The notes beneath the pieces are model-generated. The model was given only the letters and a program-made list of their open reading frames with translations, had not been told where the DNA came from and ran no database searches. A stretch of DNA of 64,000 bases, from NCBI GenBank assembly GCA_024403455.1, contig JAKSRR010000011.1, forward strand, positions 24,489-88,488, read 5' to 3'. Every line of letters begins with the position of its first letter. Within the stretch, counting starts at the first letter, position 1. This stretch comes from Lachnospiraceae bacterium (GTDB taxonomy: Bacteria; Bacillota; Clostridia; Lachnospirales; Lachnospiraceae). Below are positions 8,781 through 17,116 of the stretch, in pieces. A program made the position numbers and the translations under genes.

Positions 8781-9740
8781 CTATCTCCACACTTTAATAT
8801 CGTCCGTACCTTCCAAGTAACCGTCACAATTCACAATCTTATCGTAGCAACGGCAAATCACTTCCGAACCTTGTAATATAATGGCCTGCGGTACCTGCAA
8901 ACAATCATCCTCCGCAGTCACATACAGATAAGAGTCCAAAACCACTAGTGTTCCCTTGTTCTCATCTTCTTCATTCTTTACATGACAGCCATCCGTACCA
9001 GCATATAAGGTCACATTCGACTCCACCACGAGAATACTATCTGTTCCCTTTAGCGCATGTTCAGAAGCATCCACATCCAGCGTTACATGATAAATCTTTA
9101 AATCATCCTTGGTGGCAATACCGTGCTTGTAATTTCCTTTGATACGTAATGTCCCTGTACCATTTAGATATAAATCACAAGTCGCATAAATTGCAGCCTT
9201 CTCTTTATCGTCGGAATAAAACACATAGTCTGTCAGTGTATTTTCCGTCCCCGCTGGACAGGTAATGCTAATCTTCTTTGCCTCTTTTCCATAGATTACA
9301 GCACCATCTCCAGCTGTTAACTGTACATTATCTAAGACAAGCTGCACCTTGGCACCTTCCGCATCCACAACAATACGGGCATTATCACTTTCTCCCCGCA
9401 CTACGTAGCAGCCTTCCTGTCCGATGATAATTCTTCTTCCTTCGCAGATAGCCCCCTCTCCAGTAATCTCTACCTGATCACCATGAACCGAGATAATCGT
9501 GGCCGTTTCCTCATCATATTCCTCTAACTGCGCAAAACCAGAGAGTTTTACAACAAGATTTTCACTGACTGTCCACTCCCTGTCCTCCGGAACCACAATA
9601 CTCTTTTTCTCTTCTGTCACAACCACTGGCTCTTCATTCTCTGATACGCTAGGAATACTTTCTTCTGTCTTTTTTCCACACGCCGCTAGCAGAAGCACTG
9701 CCGCCATTGCCATAACTACTTTCGAAATATTTTTACTCAT
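8781..9740 (-). CDS. Lipoprotein with a Cthe_2159-like beta-helix (DUF4353) carbohydrate-binding domain
   Basis: 319 residues. The N-terminus has a lipobox (LLLAAC) after a hydrophobic signal, so it should be a lipoprotein on the outer face of the membrane. The rest is repetitive short beta strands (IYATCDLYLNGTGTLRIKG, KHGIATKDDLKIY, GTDSILVVESNVTLYA), the pattern of the Cthe_2159 polysaccharide-binding beta-helix family. A longer reading from 9779 would overlap the preceding CotH gene by 47 bases. I prefer the ATG at 9740, which has AGGAAG six bases upstream and sits just inside the stop of that gene. Confidence 0.8.
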   Translation of the reverse strand: MSKNISKVVMAMAAVLLLAACGKKTEESIPSVSENEEPVVVTEEKKSIVVPEDREWTVSENLVVKLSGFAQLEEYDEETATIISVHGDQVEITGEGAICEGRRIIIGQEGCYVVRGESDNARIVVDAEGAKVQLVLDNVQLTAGDGAVIYGKEAKKISITCPAGTENTLTDYVFYSDDKEKAAIYATCDLYLNGTGTLRIKGNYKHGIATKDDLKIYHVTLDVDASEHALKGTDSILVVESNVTLYAGTDGCHVKNEEDENKGTLVVLDSYLYVTAEDDCLQVPQAIILQGSEVICRCYDKIVNCDGYLEGTDDIKVWR

Positions 9741-11394
9741 CATATGCTTCCTCATCCATAATCTCCATTTCCTGTTCAAAAATGGGATTTACTATAATGG
9801 GGTCTTCCTCCAGCTGGTTTTCTCCCGCAGGGAGTGTTCCTCCATCATCAATGCGATTACCATTTTCGTCAATATGGTAAATCTGTCCATTTCCATCCTC
9901 ATCCCATTCGAATCCTATGGTATAAGGAATTCCATTTCGGTTAAAGTTCGCCATATAAATACTGCTATCTATCCAATTGTAACGTTTGGTAATGAATCGT
10001 TTAATGGTATCTGTACTATCCCAACCACCACGACCATACAGTGCTTGCTGATATGGTCTGGAAGCCATTAGCATCTGCCCCATTGCATCGGTTTCTTGCA
10101 TCATATGATCCAGAAAATCTCCCTGAATCTCATCCCATCTTGCCCGAACAGCCAGCATAAATTCATCGCAGGCAAGCAAATCTGTCATCCAATGATTCTG
10201 GTTCCCAATAAAACACGGTTCCCCCGTACACCAGGAGTTGTAGGTTGTATCTTCAAGCCCATAATTTCCATAGGCCATATCGAAGTCCCACACCGGTCCC
10301 AGCTTCACTTTTTCCCCTGGACGCTTATAGAAGAACGTACTCCTGCAGAAGGAGGAATCGGTATTATTCGTAATCTCCATAACAATAAACCAATCTACCC
10401 AGGAATCCAGATCAATATAATCTGTTATATTCTGCTTTCTAATAAAGGCCTGTTCCATGTCATTTAAGTATCTTTGAATGGCTTTCGCCTCCGGTGTATT
10501 TGCTGTTTCAAATACAGGGTACTGCAAGATGAGCGTGGTTGAATGTCGGGTAATAAACTGATCCTGGCCGTAGGTATGACTGTCAAACAAATCATATCCT
10601 GCCTCAAAAAAGAAAACGACATCCTCATCTGCAATTTCCCGTTCTTCTGCCATTTCTGCATTATTTAAATCACCATAACGGGTTGCCTTGGATGCATCAT
10701 AGGGATAGTACTCTTCTTTCGAAAATAAATCTACTTTCCCTCTGCCTTCGTCGATTTTCTCTGAAAGTACATATACCCCTTCATATTTTCCATCCACGAA
10801 AACATCCACCGGCATCTGCTGCATTCCATATTCCACGCCATTTAAGTAGAGCGCCATACGCTGTGCAATCGGATTGCGCATCAGTGAATAATCCATGAAA
10901 TTAGAAACTAACACCCACTTTCTTGCCTTTACAGCCCCCGGAAGTAGCGACTCTTTTTCATCCAGCTTAATCATATAGCTTCGTTGCGCAAATCGTGTCC
11001 AACTGGCATTTCCTCGTCCACGGAAAGAAGCGTCGTATTGTTTTCCATCATAAATCATATTGCCGGATACATATTCGTCTCTCGACTGAATGCCATATCC
11101 TGCATCTGTTGTGATATAGATTGTTGGGATGGTTGTATTCTCAAAGTTTGGTAAGTTGATTTCTGGTGCACTGACGGTTTCGGGCTTTACTTTTTCTTCT
11201 TCCGAAAGTGTGTACGTTACCTCGTTACGTGAAATTGATTCTTCTCCTTGCAGCTGCTGTGAATATGTTTCTTCGCCACTGCGAGGCATCTCTTCGGTTA
11301 TGCCCTCTGCCTCTCCACAGGCAGCCAAACAGAGCGTCATCACTAAAGTGCTTACCAGTATAGCTATTTTATTTTGAAAGAATTTCTTTTCCAT
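9733..11394 (-). CDS. CotH family lipoprotein (atypical kinase-like)
   Basis: 553 residues, second CotH paralogue. The signal ends in the lipobox LCLAAC, so it is predicted to be lipid-anchored outside the cell. RGRGNASW (about 108-115), RKWVLVSNF and GPVWDFDMAYGN mark the kinase-like core. Compared with the 7219-8778 paralogue it has a longer C-terminal tail. The stop overlaps the start of the beta-helix lipoprotein by eight bases, so translation is coupled. No good SD is visible before the ATG; it follows the 402-residue protein gene by 26 bases. Confidence 0.88.
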   Translation of the reverse strand: MEKKFFQNKIAILVSTLVMTLCLAACGEAEGITEEMPRSGEETYSQQLQGEESISRNEVTYTLSEEEKVKPETVSAPEINLPNFENTTIPTIYITTDAGYGIQSRDEYVSGNMIYDGKQYDASFRGRGNASWTRFAQRSYMIKLDEKESLLPGAVKARKWVLVSNFMDYSLMRNPIAQRMALYLNGVEYGMQQMPVDVFVDGKYEGVYVLSEKIDEGRGKVDLFSKEEYYPYDASKATRYGDLNNAEMAEEREIADEDVVFFFEAGYDLFDSHTYGQDQFITRHSTTLILQYPVFETANTPEAKAIQRYLNDMEQAFIRKQNITDYIDLDSWVDWFIVMEITNNTDSSFCRSTFFYKRPGEKVKLGPVWDFDMAYGNYGLEDTTYNSWCTGEPCFIGNQNHWMTDLLACDEFMLAVRARWDEIQGDFLDHMMQETDAMGQMLMASRPYQQALYGRGGWDSTDTIKRFITKRYNWIDSSIYMANFNRNGIPYTIGFEWDEDGNGQIYHIDENGNRIDDGGTLPAGENQLEEDPIIVNPIFEQEMEIMDEEAYDE

Positions 11395-11420
11395 AGGTAT
11401 TAATATCAGCTAGACAAAAA

Positions 11421-12629
11421 TTACTGCATATCCGCAATAACCCATCTATCCCCATCTTTTACAAGATAGTAAATCGTATCAATTGGATCTACCACCTGTT
11501 TTCCCCATACATTCATATGTTTTTGCATGGTCACATGGCAGACTACCAAATCATCGCTATACATAACATAGCCGTCCATCTGTTCATCGGTATAATGATT
11601 ATCTGTATGACTGGTAAAGTTACGACGTTCTTCACGTCTATACTGCTCCGCCAGCGTTAAGTACATAGAATCTGCTGGAAACATATACTGGATACAGAAT
11701 GTACTCTCTTCACAGCCCGGAAGATCTCCTGAAAAGAAATCTGCATAATCCTTCACCATTTTAAATACCATGGCTTGGAATTCTTCTGGTGCCTCACTCT
11801 CCTCATAACCAAGACGTGTTTCCACCACATAAGTTTCTCCAGCATTTTTACCATCCCAGCTGTACTTCTCATTTCCATTTTCATCTTCTATCACCAGTGA
11901 CTTCACCTGATAAATATCCGTGACTTCATAGGTCTCCAGAATGGGAAGATTTTCCACATAGGCGGCACAATAGGCAAGTTCCTCCACTGGAATAGATTCT
12001 ACCTTGTAGTCATCAGACACTGCCTTTCCGTTCAGATAGATCGCATATCCCTCCGGCACCGTCACGAGAACAGCTTCCTGTCCTTTTTCTTCCACCGGCG
12101 GATTAAAATCATCTACTGTGTAATGAGACATTTGAAATACATGCAATCTAGTAAACGAGTCTTCTGCTGTTAGGTATGCTTCCGTTACTTTTTCCCCGTC
12201 TGCGTAAATGTAATATTTTAATGTATTCGTTGTAAAATCTTCCGATTTAAATTTCGCAGTGAGCTCCTTTCCTTTCATTCTGGCATTGGCGTCTTCATAA
12301 ATCTGCGCGGCATCATCAAAGGGGCCTACGGCTAAGGTTGCTAATTCATCCTCCGAAAAACCATTTTGGGACAAGTCCTCTAAAACAGCCTGCAAATAAG
12401 TGTCTGGATGCAGTCTGTCATACTCTCTAATAACGCTGTGGGCATACAATAAGAAGATGCCTGCAGCCACAAGTAGCACAAAAAGAAAAATAAGATACGC
12501 GATGAGCGCCTTATGCGACTTCTTTGCGGGCTTTTCCTCTTTCTCCCTGGTGCCAGCATTTTCCTGATTCGATTGTTCCTCCTCCAGTTCTATGAACTCA
12601 AGAGAATCTGTACTGTCTGTTTTCATCAT
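11421..12629 (-). CDS. Membrane-anchored protein of unknown function
   Basis: 402 residues. I do not recognise the family. A charged cytoplasmic N-terminus (about 45 residues, rich in Glu and Lys) leads into one clear transmembrane helix (about 46-68), then a long acidic, soluble, presumably extracellular part with mixed alpha/beta character and no cysteine-rich or catalytic motif that I can name. The end, YLVKDGDRWVIADMQ, resembles the last strands of NTF2-like domains, but this is weak. It lies between the phosphodiester glycosidase and CotH genes with gaps of about 30 bases, so it is most likely part of the same exported system. Confidence 0.75.
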   Translation of the reverse strand: MMKTDSTDSLEFIELEEEQSNQENAGTREKEEKPAKKSHKALIAYLIFLFVLLVAAGIFLLYAHSVIREYDRLHPDTYLQAVLEDLSQNGFSEDELATLAVGPFDDAAQIYEDANARMKGKELTAKFKSEDFTTNTLKYYIYADGEKVTEAYLTAEDSFTRLHVFQMSHYTVDDFNPPVEEKGQEAVLVTVPEGYAIYLNGKAVSDDYKVESIPVEELAYCAAYVENLPILETYEVTDIYQVKSLVIEDENGNEKYSWDGKNAGETYVVETRLGYEESEAPEEFQAMVFKMVKDYADFFSGDLPGCEESTFCIQYMFPADSMYLTLAEQYRREERRNFTSHTDNHYTDEQMDGYVMYSDDLVVCHVTMQKHMNVWGKQVVDPIDTIYYLVKDGDRWVIADMQ

Positions 12630-12658
12630 CTTTTATTCTAGCGCCACAAACAACCTGT

Positions 12659-13768
12659 CTATGGTTCCACCACAAATGCAGTAGGTAAATATTTAGAATT
12701 TCCTGCGGAGGGAAGGAAGGTTGTGCAAATTTTATACTCCCCATCAAAGTACAGGGAAGAACTTCCGCCGCCATCCAAATTCGCTGCGTTGACTGCTCCA
12801 TAGGTTTGCATTACCCCAATCAAATCCTGGGCAGTTGCTCCTAAATGACCCGCACTTCCTCTTCCATCGGTTACTAGCAAAAGAACCGTTCCATCCGCAC
12901 ATTGTCCAATCGCTGTACGAGGATTAGCACCTACGCCCTTCCCCCCTAGATCTACAGCTTCACCATTAATGATGAGTTTTGTAAAATGATTATTATTGCC
13001 ATCACTAACATCTTTGAAGGTAACTGCATCTCTAATATGATTTTCCGCCACATAAGCAGCAAAAGCATCTGCGCCCATCCCTGTGAGTTCTTTAATCACA
13101 AGAACATTATCTTCATTAAATCCAATCATGACATCGCCATATCCAGGCGCGTTGAACTGTATTTCTCCATGGCTTACTACAACACCTAAAGGACGTCCTC
13201 CCCAGTTTGTACCATCCACCACAAATTCACCCGCATTGATTCCTGCAATAGAGCCGGTGTTATTTACAAACTGTTCAATCGTAATGCCATACTTATCTTT
13301 CTCTGCGGACGAGAATGGATAAATCGATGCAATCGAAACCTTGGAGGGATCTCTTACAACTAAAAGTGCAGCACCAAACGTATGCCCACTAATGGGCACG
13401 TAAATAATACCGTCACCATCCGGATCCTCTAGTGCATCTAACAACGAGACTTCCTCAGTTGTTTTATCGTCATCTGTCTCCACCGCACTTCCAATCTGAA
13501 TCATCGAAGTATCTACATCTTCTGCGACTTCTGCACTTCCTTCCGAAGTCGTATAAGCTAGTATTTCTTCCTCTGTCAAAACTAGGTTCACCACAAACTT
13601 AAGGGCTCCCGTTTCTAACATGGTTGGCACAAAAGTTCTGGTGGTTGCTGGTGCATCTCCTTTGCAGAGCATCACAAGAAGAAGGTAAACGGTCAGTACA
13701 AGAACCGCTACCAAGGTAAATATATATGCAAATACTCTTCCTACCACTTTAAATATTTTCTTCACCAT
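12659..13768 (-). CDS. Phosphodiester glycosidase (NAGPA) domain protein, membrane-anchored
   Basis: 369 residues. One N-terminal helix (about 12-33) anchors it. The C-terminal half carries the NAGPA/DUF2233 hallmarks NPRTAIGQ, TDGRG and NLDGGGSSSLY, seen in enzymes that remove GlcNAc from phosphodiesters. In bacteria such proteins are thought to act on cell-surface phosphoglycans; the substrate here is unknown. A TGGTATAAT extended -10 lies only nine bases upstream of the ATG and no SD is seen, so the transcript is probably (nearly) leaderless. It is the first gene of the CotH cluster. Confidence 0.85.
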   Translation of the reverse strand: MVKKIFKVVGRVFAYIFTLVAVLVLTVYLLLVMLCKGDAPATTRTFVPTMLETGALKFVVNLVLTEEEILAYTTSEGSAEVAEDVDTSMIQIGSAVETDDDKTTEEVSLLDALEDPDGDGIIYVPISGHTFGAALLVVRDPSKVSIASIYPFSSAEKDKYGITIEQFVNNTGSIAGINAGEFVVDGTNWGGRPLGVVVSHGEIQFNAPGYGDVMIGFNEDNVLVIKELTGMGADAFAAYVAENHIRDAVTFKDVSDGNNNHFTKLIINGEAVDLGGKGVGANPRTAIGQCADGTVLLLVTDGRGSAGHLGATAQDLIGVMQTYGAVNAANLDGGGSSSLYFDGEYKICTTFLPSAGNSKYLPTAFVVEP

Positions 13769-13777
13769 AACTTATGC

Positions 13778-13783
13778 ATTATA
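13778..13783 (-). promoter_or_regulatory. Extended -10 box of the CotH-cluster promoter
   Basis: TGGTATAAT on the minus strand with TATAAT at these positions. The expected start of transcription is three to five bases before the ATG of the phosphodiester glycosidase gene. A perfect DnaA box (TTATCCACA on the plus strand, 13799-13807) covers the -35 region. Confidence 0.55.
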
Positions 13784-13837
13784 CCACAATGCGTCCTATT
13801 ATCCACAAAACAGGATTTCCATCCTTCTCTACTATCC

Positions 13838-13866
13838 TTGCGAATTTTCTACGGGAATGGTAAAAT
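13838..13866 (+). promoter_or_regulatory. Promoter of the small membrane protein gene at 13898
   Basis: TTGCGA (13838-13843), a 17-base spacer and TAAAAT (13861-13866), about 30 bases before the ATG. Confidence 0.5.
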
Positions 13867-13897
13867 TTTGGTATATTTGTTTATGGAGGACTCTACC

Positions 13898-14371
13898 ATG
13901 CGTTGGTATTGGATTGTACTTATTGTAGTGGGCGCTATCGCCTTGATTCTTTTCATTCTATTCTTACTTGGTCGTAAACTGCAGTCAAAGCAGGCTGATC
14001 AGAAGAAAATGCTAGAAGCAAATAAACAGACTGTGTCCCTTTTGGTAATTGATAAAAAGCGCATGCGTTTAAAAGATGCGCAGATGCCGGCATCCATCAT
14101 GTCCCAGATGCCTAAGATTTCCCGGAACATCAAGATGCCTCTCGTGAAAGTAAAGATTGGTCCCCAGATTATGACCATGTTCTGTGATGAGAAAATCTTC
14201 GATTTAGTTCCCGTAAAGAAGGAAGTAAAGGCGGAAATCAGCGGTATGTACATGGTTGGTGTCAAAGGTGTGCATGGTACCGTCATTAAGAGAGATGAAA
14301 AGAAAAAGAGCAAATTCAAAAAGGCTCTTGAAAAAGCGCAGGAAAAAGCTGGCGCTAAAGCAATCAAATAA
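13898..14371 (+). CDS. Conserved small membrane protein, function unknown
   Basis: 157 residues with one N-terminal helix (about 4-25) and a basic cytoplasmic domain ending in a Lys-rich tail (KKKSKFKKALEKAQEK). I do not recognise a named family. The ATG at 13898 is chosen over an upstream one (13838) because GGAGG lies eight bases before it. A TTGCGA/TAAAAT promoter precedes it and a strong terminator follows it, so it is probably transcribed alone. The single anchor plus compact domain would fit a membrane-associated regulatory or assembly factor, but nothing in the sequence proves this. Confidence 0.75.
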   Translation: MRWYWIVLIVVGAIALILFILFLLGRKLQSKQADQKKMLEANKQTVSLLVIDKKRMRLKDAQMPASIMSQMPKISRNIKMPLVKVKIGPQIMTMFCDEKIFDLVPVKKEVKAEISGMYMVGVKGVHGTVIKRDEKKKSKFKKALEKAQEKAGAKAIK

Positions 14372-14379
14372 AAACATTA

Positions 14380-14407
14380 AAAGCTCCGTAGTCACGGAGC
14401 TTTTTTC
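14380..14407. terminator. Bidirectional terminator between the 13898 gene and the DUF1934 gene
   Basis: AAAGCTCCGT and ACGGAGCTTT form a ten-pair stem with a short loop, flanked by T-runs in both orientations. It overlaps the last bases of the convergent DUF1934 gene. Confidence 0.85.
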
Positions 14408-14834
14408 ATAAGCATTCAGCAGTTAACCTTAATTCATTTACAGATAGTGGCGTTCCACTAGTCGTTAAGGTGTAGGATGCCTGCACTTCCATATAGTTTT
14501 CTTTTGTTTCTATACCAAGCGCCTTCGTATCCACCTCCATGGGGAACTGCCCATATGGTGTTACGTAATAGGTATCAATACTTTGCCCAGCATGAAATGT
14601 CATCTTACTAGGGATTGGCCCATTCTTATGAAGACTCATTTCTGCTTCCGCTATCTTTAAGCGGCATCCCGTCTCATTCTTCCCCTCTGCATCCGTTTCC
14701 GTCCAAGTAAAATACTGTTTTCCATTTTTTTCATAAGCATCTGCTTCCACTGTCTGCTTGGTCTCCATGGGCTCATTCACGCCATCTGGATCCTTCTGCA
14801 AACCAATGATACTCAACTTTACTTTTCCCGTCAT
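14406..14834 (-). CDS. DUF1934 domain protein (YwiB-like)
   Basis: 142-residue cytoplasmic beta-barrel type protein of the DUF1934 family (lipocalin-like fold in Bacillus YwiB). Visible family features are the opening strand VKLSIIG, a central FTWTE strand and a YVTPYGQFPMEV stretch. Function is not established for the family. It lies about 65 bases downstream of ispE on the same strand and is probably co-transcribed with it. Confidence 0.8.
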   Translation of the reverse strand: MTGKVKLSIIGLQKDPDGVNEPMETKQTVEADAYEKNGKQYFTWTETDAEGKNETGCRLKIAEAEMSLHKNGPIPSKMTFHAGQSIDTYYVTPYGQFPMEVDTKALGIETKENYMEVQASYTLTTSGTPLSVNELRLTAECL

Positions 14835-14900
14835 TTTTTTCTGACCCTTCCATACTTTCTTCTATAACTTATCAAAGCCTTCTGATGGTAACTCCTGCGC

Positions 14901-15776
14901 CTAAAGAACGCTCTGATAAGCACCGGAGAACATCGCCGGATACTTTTCTTTCATTTCCTTTGCCGCCTGCGCAGCGCCTTCCAAGGTTTCAAATATACCA
15001 AAGACAGTGGGACCACTCCCACTCATAAGCGTGGCTACAGCGCCACACGCCTTAAGCTCCTGGCGAACTGCTACAATCTCTGGCTTCTCTTTCTCTGTTA
15101 CCTCTGCAAGCACATTTAACAGCAACCCATCCAGAGCCTTCTTATCACCATCCTGCAAGGCCCGCAGGATACCCTCTGTATCTGGGTGGGCATATTCCTT
15201 GCTATCTAACTGTTCAAAAACGTATTTAGTAGAAACCCCCTCTGGTGGTTTTACTATGCAATAGTACAAGGGACTCTGCAATGCAACTGGTGTCATTAGC
15301 TCGCCAATCCCCTCACAAAGCTGCGTGTGTCCTTTTATGCAGAAAGGAACATCTGCACCTAGTTTTGCTCCTATTTCACATAGACACGCTTCTGTAAGAC
15401 CTGCCCCGTATAGCTCATTGGTCAGAATCATAGCCATAGCGCCATCTGTACTTCCACCTGCCATACCAGCTTCCACAGGGATATTCTTCTCTATATGAAT
15501 CTGAATCCCGCCCTGCATGCCAGCAGCATCTAATACTGCTTTTGCACCTTTGTAAGCCAAATTTTTTTCATTTAATGGCACCGTCTCCACATTACTGGTG
15601 AGAACAATTCCATTCGGGATTTTCTCCACGGTCAGAACATCATACAAATCAATCTGCTGCATAATGCTTCGCAGTTCATGGTATCCATTCGGAAGTTTTC
15701 CCACCACATCCAGACCTAAGTTAATCTTCGCATATGCCTTACGACTTAATTTTACTGGGGAATCTTTTTGCATCAC
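14901..15776 (-). CDS. ispE: 4-diphosphocytidyl-2-C-methyl-D-erythritol kinase
   Basis: ATP-dependent kinase of the non-mevalonate isoprenoid pathway; phosphorylates CDP-methylerythritol. 291 residues, normal length. The GHMP signature PVEAGMAGGSTDGA is near 96-110, the N-terminal AKINLGLDV near 17 and the C-terminal SGSGPTVFG near 255. It implies the MEP pathway supplies undecaprenyl phosphate in this organism. The reading begins with two ATG codons, either of which could serve. Divergent from the plus-strand gene at 15877. Confidence 0.95.
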   Translation of the reverse strand: MMQKDSPVKLSRKAYAKINLGLDVVGKLPNGYHELRSIMQQIDLYDVLTVEKIPNGIVLTSNVETVPLNEKNLAYKGAKAVLDAAGMQGGIQIHIEKNIPVEAGMAGGSTDGAMAMILTNELYGAGLTEACLCEIGAKLGADVPFCIKGHTQLCEGIGELMTPVALQSPLYYCIVKPPEGVSTKYVFEQLDSKEYAHPDTEGILRALQDGDKKALDGLLLNVLAEVTEKEKPEIVAVRQELKACGAVATLMSGSGPTVFGIFETLEGAAQAAKEMKEKYPAMFSGAYQSVL

Positions 15777-15841
15777 GCAAATCCTTTCTTGATCAGTACT
15801 GTTCGTTAAAAACTTATAGGAATCATAAAATATGTCACCGC

Positions 15842-15870
15842 TTTACAAATCGAACGAATGTTCTTATAAT
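15842..15870 (+). promoter_or_regulatory. Near-consensus promoter giving a leaderless transcript
   Basis: TTTACA (15842-15847), a 17-base spacer and TATAAT (15865-15870). The ATG of the next gene begins at 15877, where transcription itself would be expected to start. Confidence 0.7.
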
Positions 15871-15876
15871 GGTGCT

Positions 15877-16158
15877 ATGGCAGCAAAAATTTCTTACACA
15901 ACTTATGATTATAAAGAGGTTACCTTGGTTCCTGTCATCGCTTCCTTTGATACCGCAGGACGCATCGTACCTTTATATGTCAGACTCTCCGGCGAAGTAT
16001 ATCGCGTGGATAGTTTTTTTGTAAATGAACGTTTTGAAAACATCAAAAGTTTTCGCTGCCAAATCCTTGTCCGCGACACCCTCAAACCCTTACAGCTTAC
16101 CTACTATAAAGAGGAAGATGTCTGGGGCATTGCTGCGAACAGCGCTTCTTTATTCTAA
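15877..16158 (+). CDS. Small conserved protein, probably translated from a leaderless mRNA
   Basis: 93 residues from the ATG at 15877 (MAAKISYTTYD). I do not recognise the family with confidence; it resembles small DUF6514-like clostridial proteins in length and in the pattern of beta strands (LVPVIASFD, VPLYVRLSGEVYRVD, FRCQILVRD, PLQLTYYKEEDVWGI). An upstream ATG at 15832 would lie before the promoter and is unlikely. No SD is present, and the -10 box ends only six bases before the ATG, which argues for leaderless translation. No signal peptide or membrane helix is seen. Confidence 0.6.
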   Translation: MAAKISYTTYDYKEVTLVPVIASFDTAGRIVPLYVRLSGEVYRVDSFFVNERFENIKSFRCQILVRDTLKPLQLTYYKEEDVWGIAANSASLF

Positions 16159-16226
16159 CATACTTTACTTCCTATTTTGTCTATCTCCCGCTTCTTTCGT
16201 TATCACTTATACCTGATACCCGCTCG

Positions 16227-16255
16227 TTGACATTCACTTGGTACCATGTGAAAAT
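16227..16255 (+). promoter_or_regulatory. GntR gene promoter with a palindromic operator filling the spacer
   Basis: A perfect TTGACA (-35, 16227-16232) is followed by a 20-base palindrome (16233-16252; arms TTCACTTGGT and ACCATGTGAA, nine of ten pairs) and a weak -10 (GAAAAT, 16250-16255). The core TGGTACCA fits the TGGT-n-ACCA style of operators bound by GntR/HutC regulators. A direct repeat of AAAATATACATA follows at 16251-16262 and 16275-16286. Autoregulation by the next gene is the likely meaning. Confidence 0.6.
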
Positions 16256-16346
16256 ATACATACTTTTTAATAGTAAAATATACATAATTCACGAAGGAAC
16301 ATTCTTTTTAATAACGACGGCTTACAGATACGATAACGAGGGAAAT

Positions 16347-17108
16347 ATGAGTACACATACCGGTTTAATTAACCCAAAACAGTTTGAGATTATTAACTAC
16401 ATCAAGGGATATATTAAGAAAAATAAACTGAATGAGGGCGATAAGCTTCCATCCGAGAATAAGCTAGCTGATCAATTTGAGGTCAATCGAAATGTCGTAC
16501 GCAGTGCGCTTTCTCACCTGTCCGCCCAAGGTCATATTTATTCAGAGAAAGGACGTGGTTTTTTCGTATCGGCAAAACCCAAGCCCATCTTATTTGACCA
16601 TGACAATGGTCTTGGTTTCTCAGAAGTTATGGGAACAGGAACTAGAAATTATCAGGTACAGCTAATTTCTAAATCTGTCATCTCTGCTGGACAGAGCCTT
16701 GGCAAAATGCTTAATATTCCGGCAGATGAAAAGGTGTATCTGCTAAAGATTCTTCGTCTGTTAGAGGGGGAACCTTTTGCTATCTGCCATTCCTATTTGC
16801 CCTCCTCTAGGCTGCCTGACTTCGATAAACACCTAGATAATTTCACTACAGTCAATCGTATCATTATGGAAGACTACGGATTTCCTCATCCTTACTGCGG
16901 CAACCTTTCTATCGAGTCCTGTATGCCTACTGCAGAGGATATCGATCTTTTGAAAATGCCGCTGCAAATGCCTATTTTAAAACAAAATGAGATTTTCTAT
17001 GTGGATCAGGATACCACCATCGAATACTTCTGTGTCAGAGCCCGGGGCGACCGTTTTAAATTCCGTATGAGCTTTACAGAAGATATGCAGGAAGCATTTG
17101 GTGATTAA
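16347..17108 (+). CDS. GntR family transcriptional regulator, HutC subfamily (UTRA domain)
   Basis: 253 residues. The N-terminal winged helix (about 10-75) has the GntR pattern LPSENKLADQFEVNRNVVRSAL followed by the wing GHIYSEKGRGFFV. Residues about 95-250 form the UTRA effector-binding domain, resembling PhnF-type regulators. The ATG at 16347 has GAGGG just upstream and gives the usual length; a longer frame from TTG 16227 begins inside the promoter and is rejected. No co-oriented target gene follows, so besides itself its targets are unknown; the effector cannot be told from sequence. Confidence 0.88.
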   Translation: MSTHTGLINPKQFEIINYIKGYIKKNKLNEGDKLPSENKLADQFEVNRNVVRSALSHLSAQGHIYSEKGRGFFVSAKPKPILFDHDNGLGFSEVMGTGTRNYQVQLISKSVISAGQSLGKMLNIPADEKVYLLKILRLLEGEPFAICHSYLPSSRLPDFDKHLDNFTTVNRIIMEDYGFPHPYCGNLSIESCMPTAEDIDLLKMPLQMPILKQNEIFYVDQDTTIEYFCVRARGDRFKFRMSFTEDMQEAFGD

Positions 17109-17116
17109 ATGAACTT

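Noticed and set aside
9741-9779. Frameshift or long overlap between the CotH and beta-helix genes
   Set aside because: An ATG at 9740 with a good SD gives a complete lipoprotein signal, so no overlap of 47 bases is needed.
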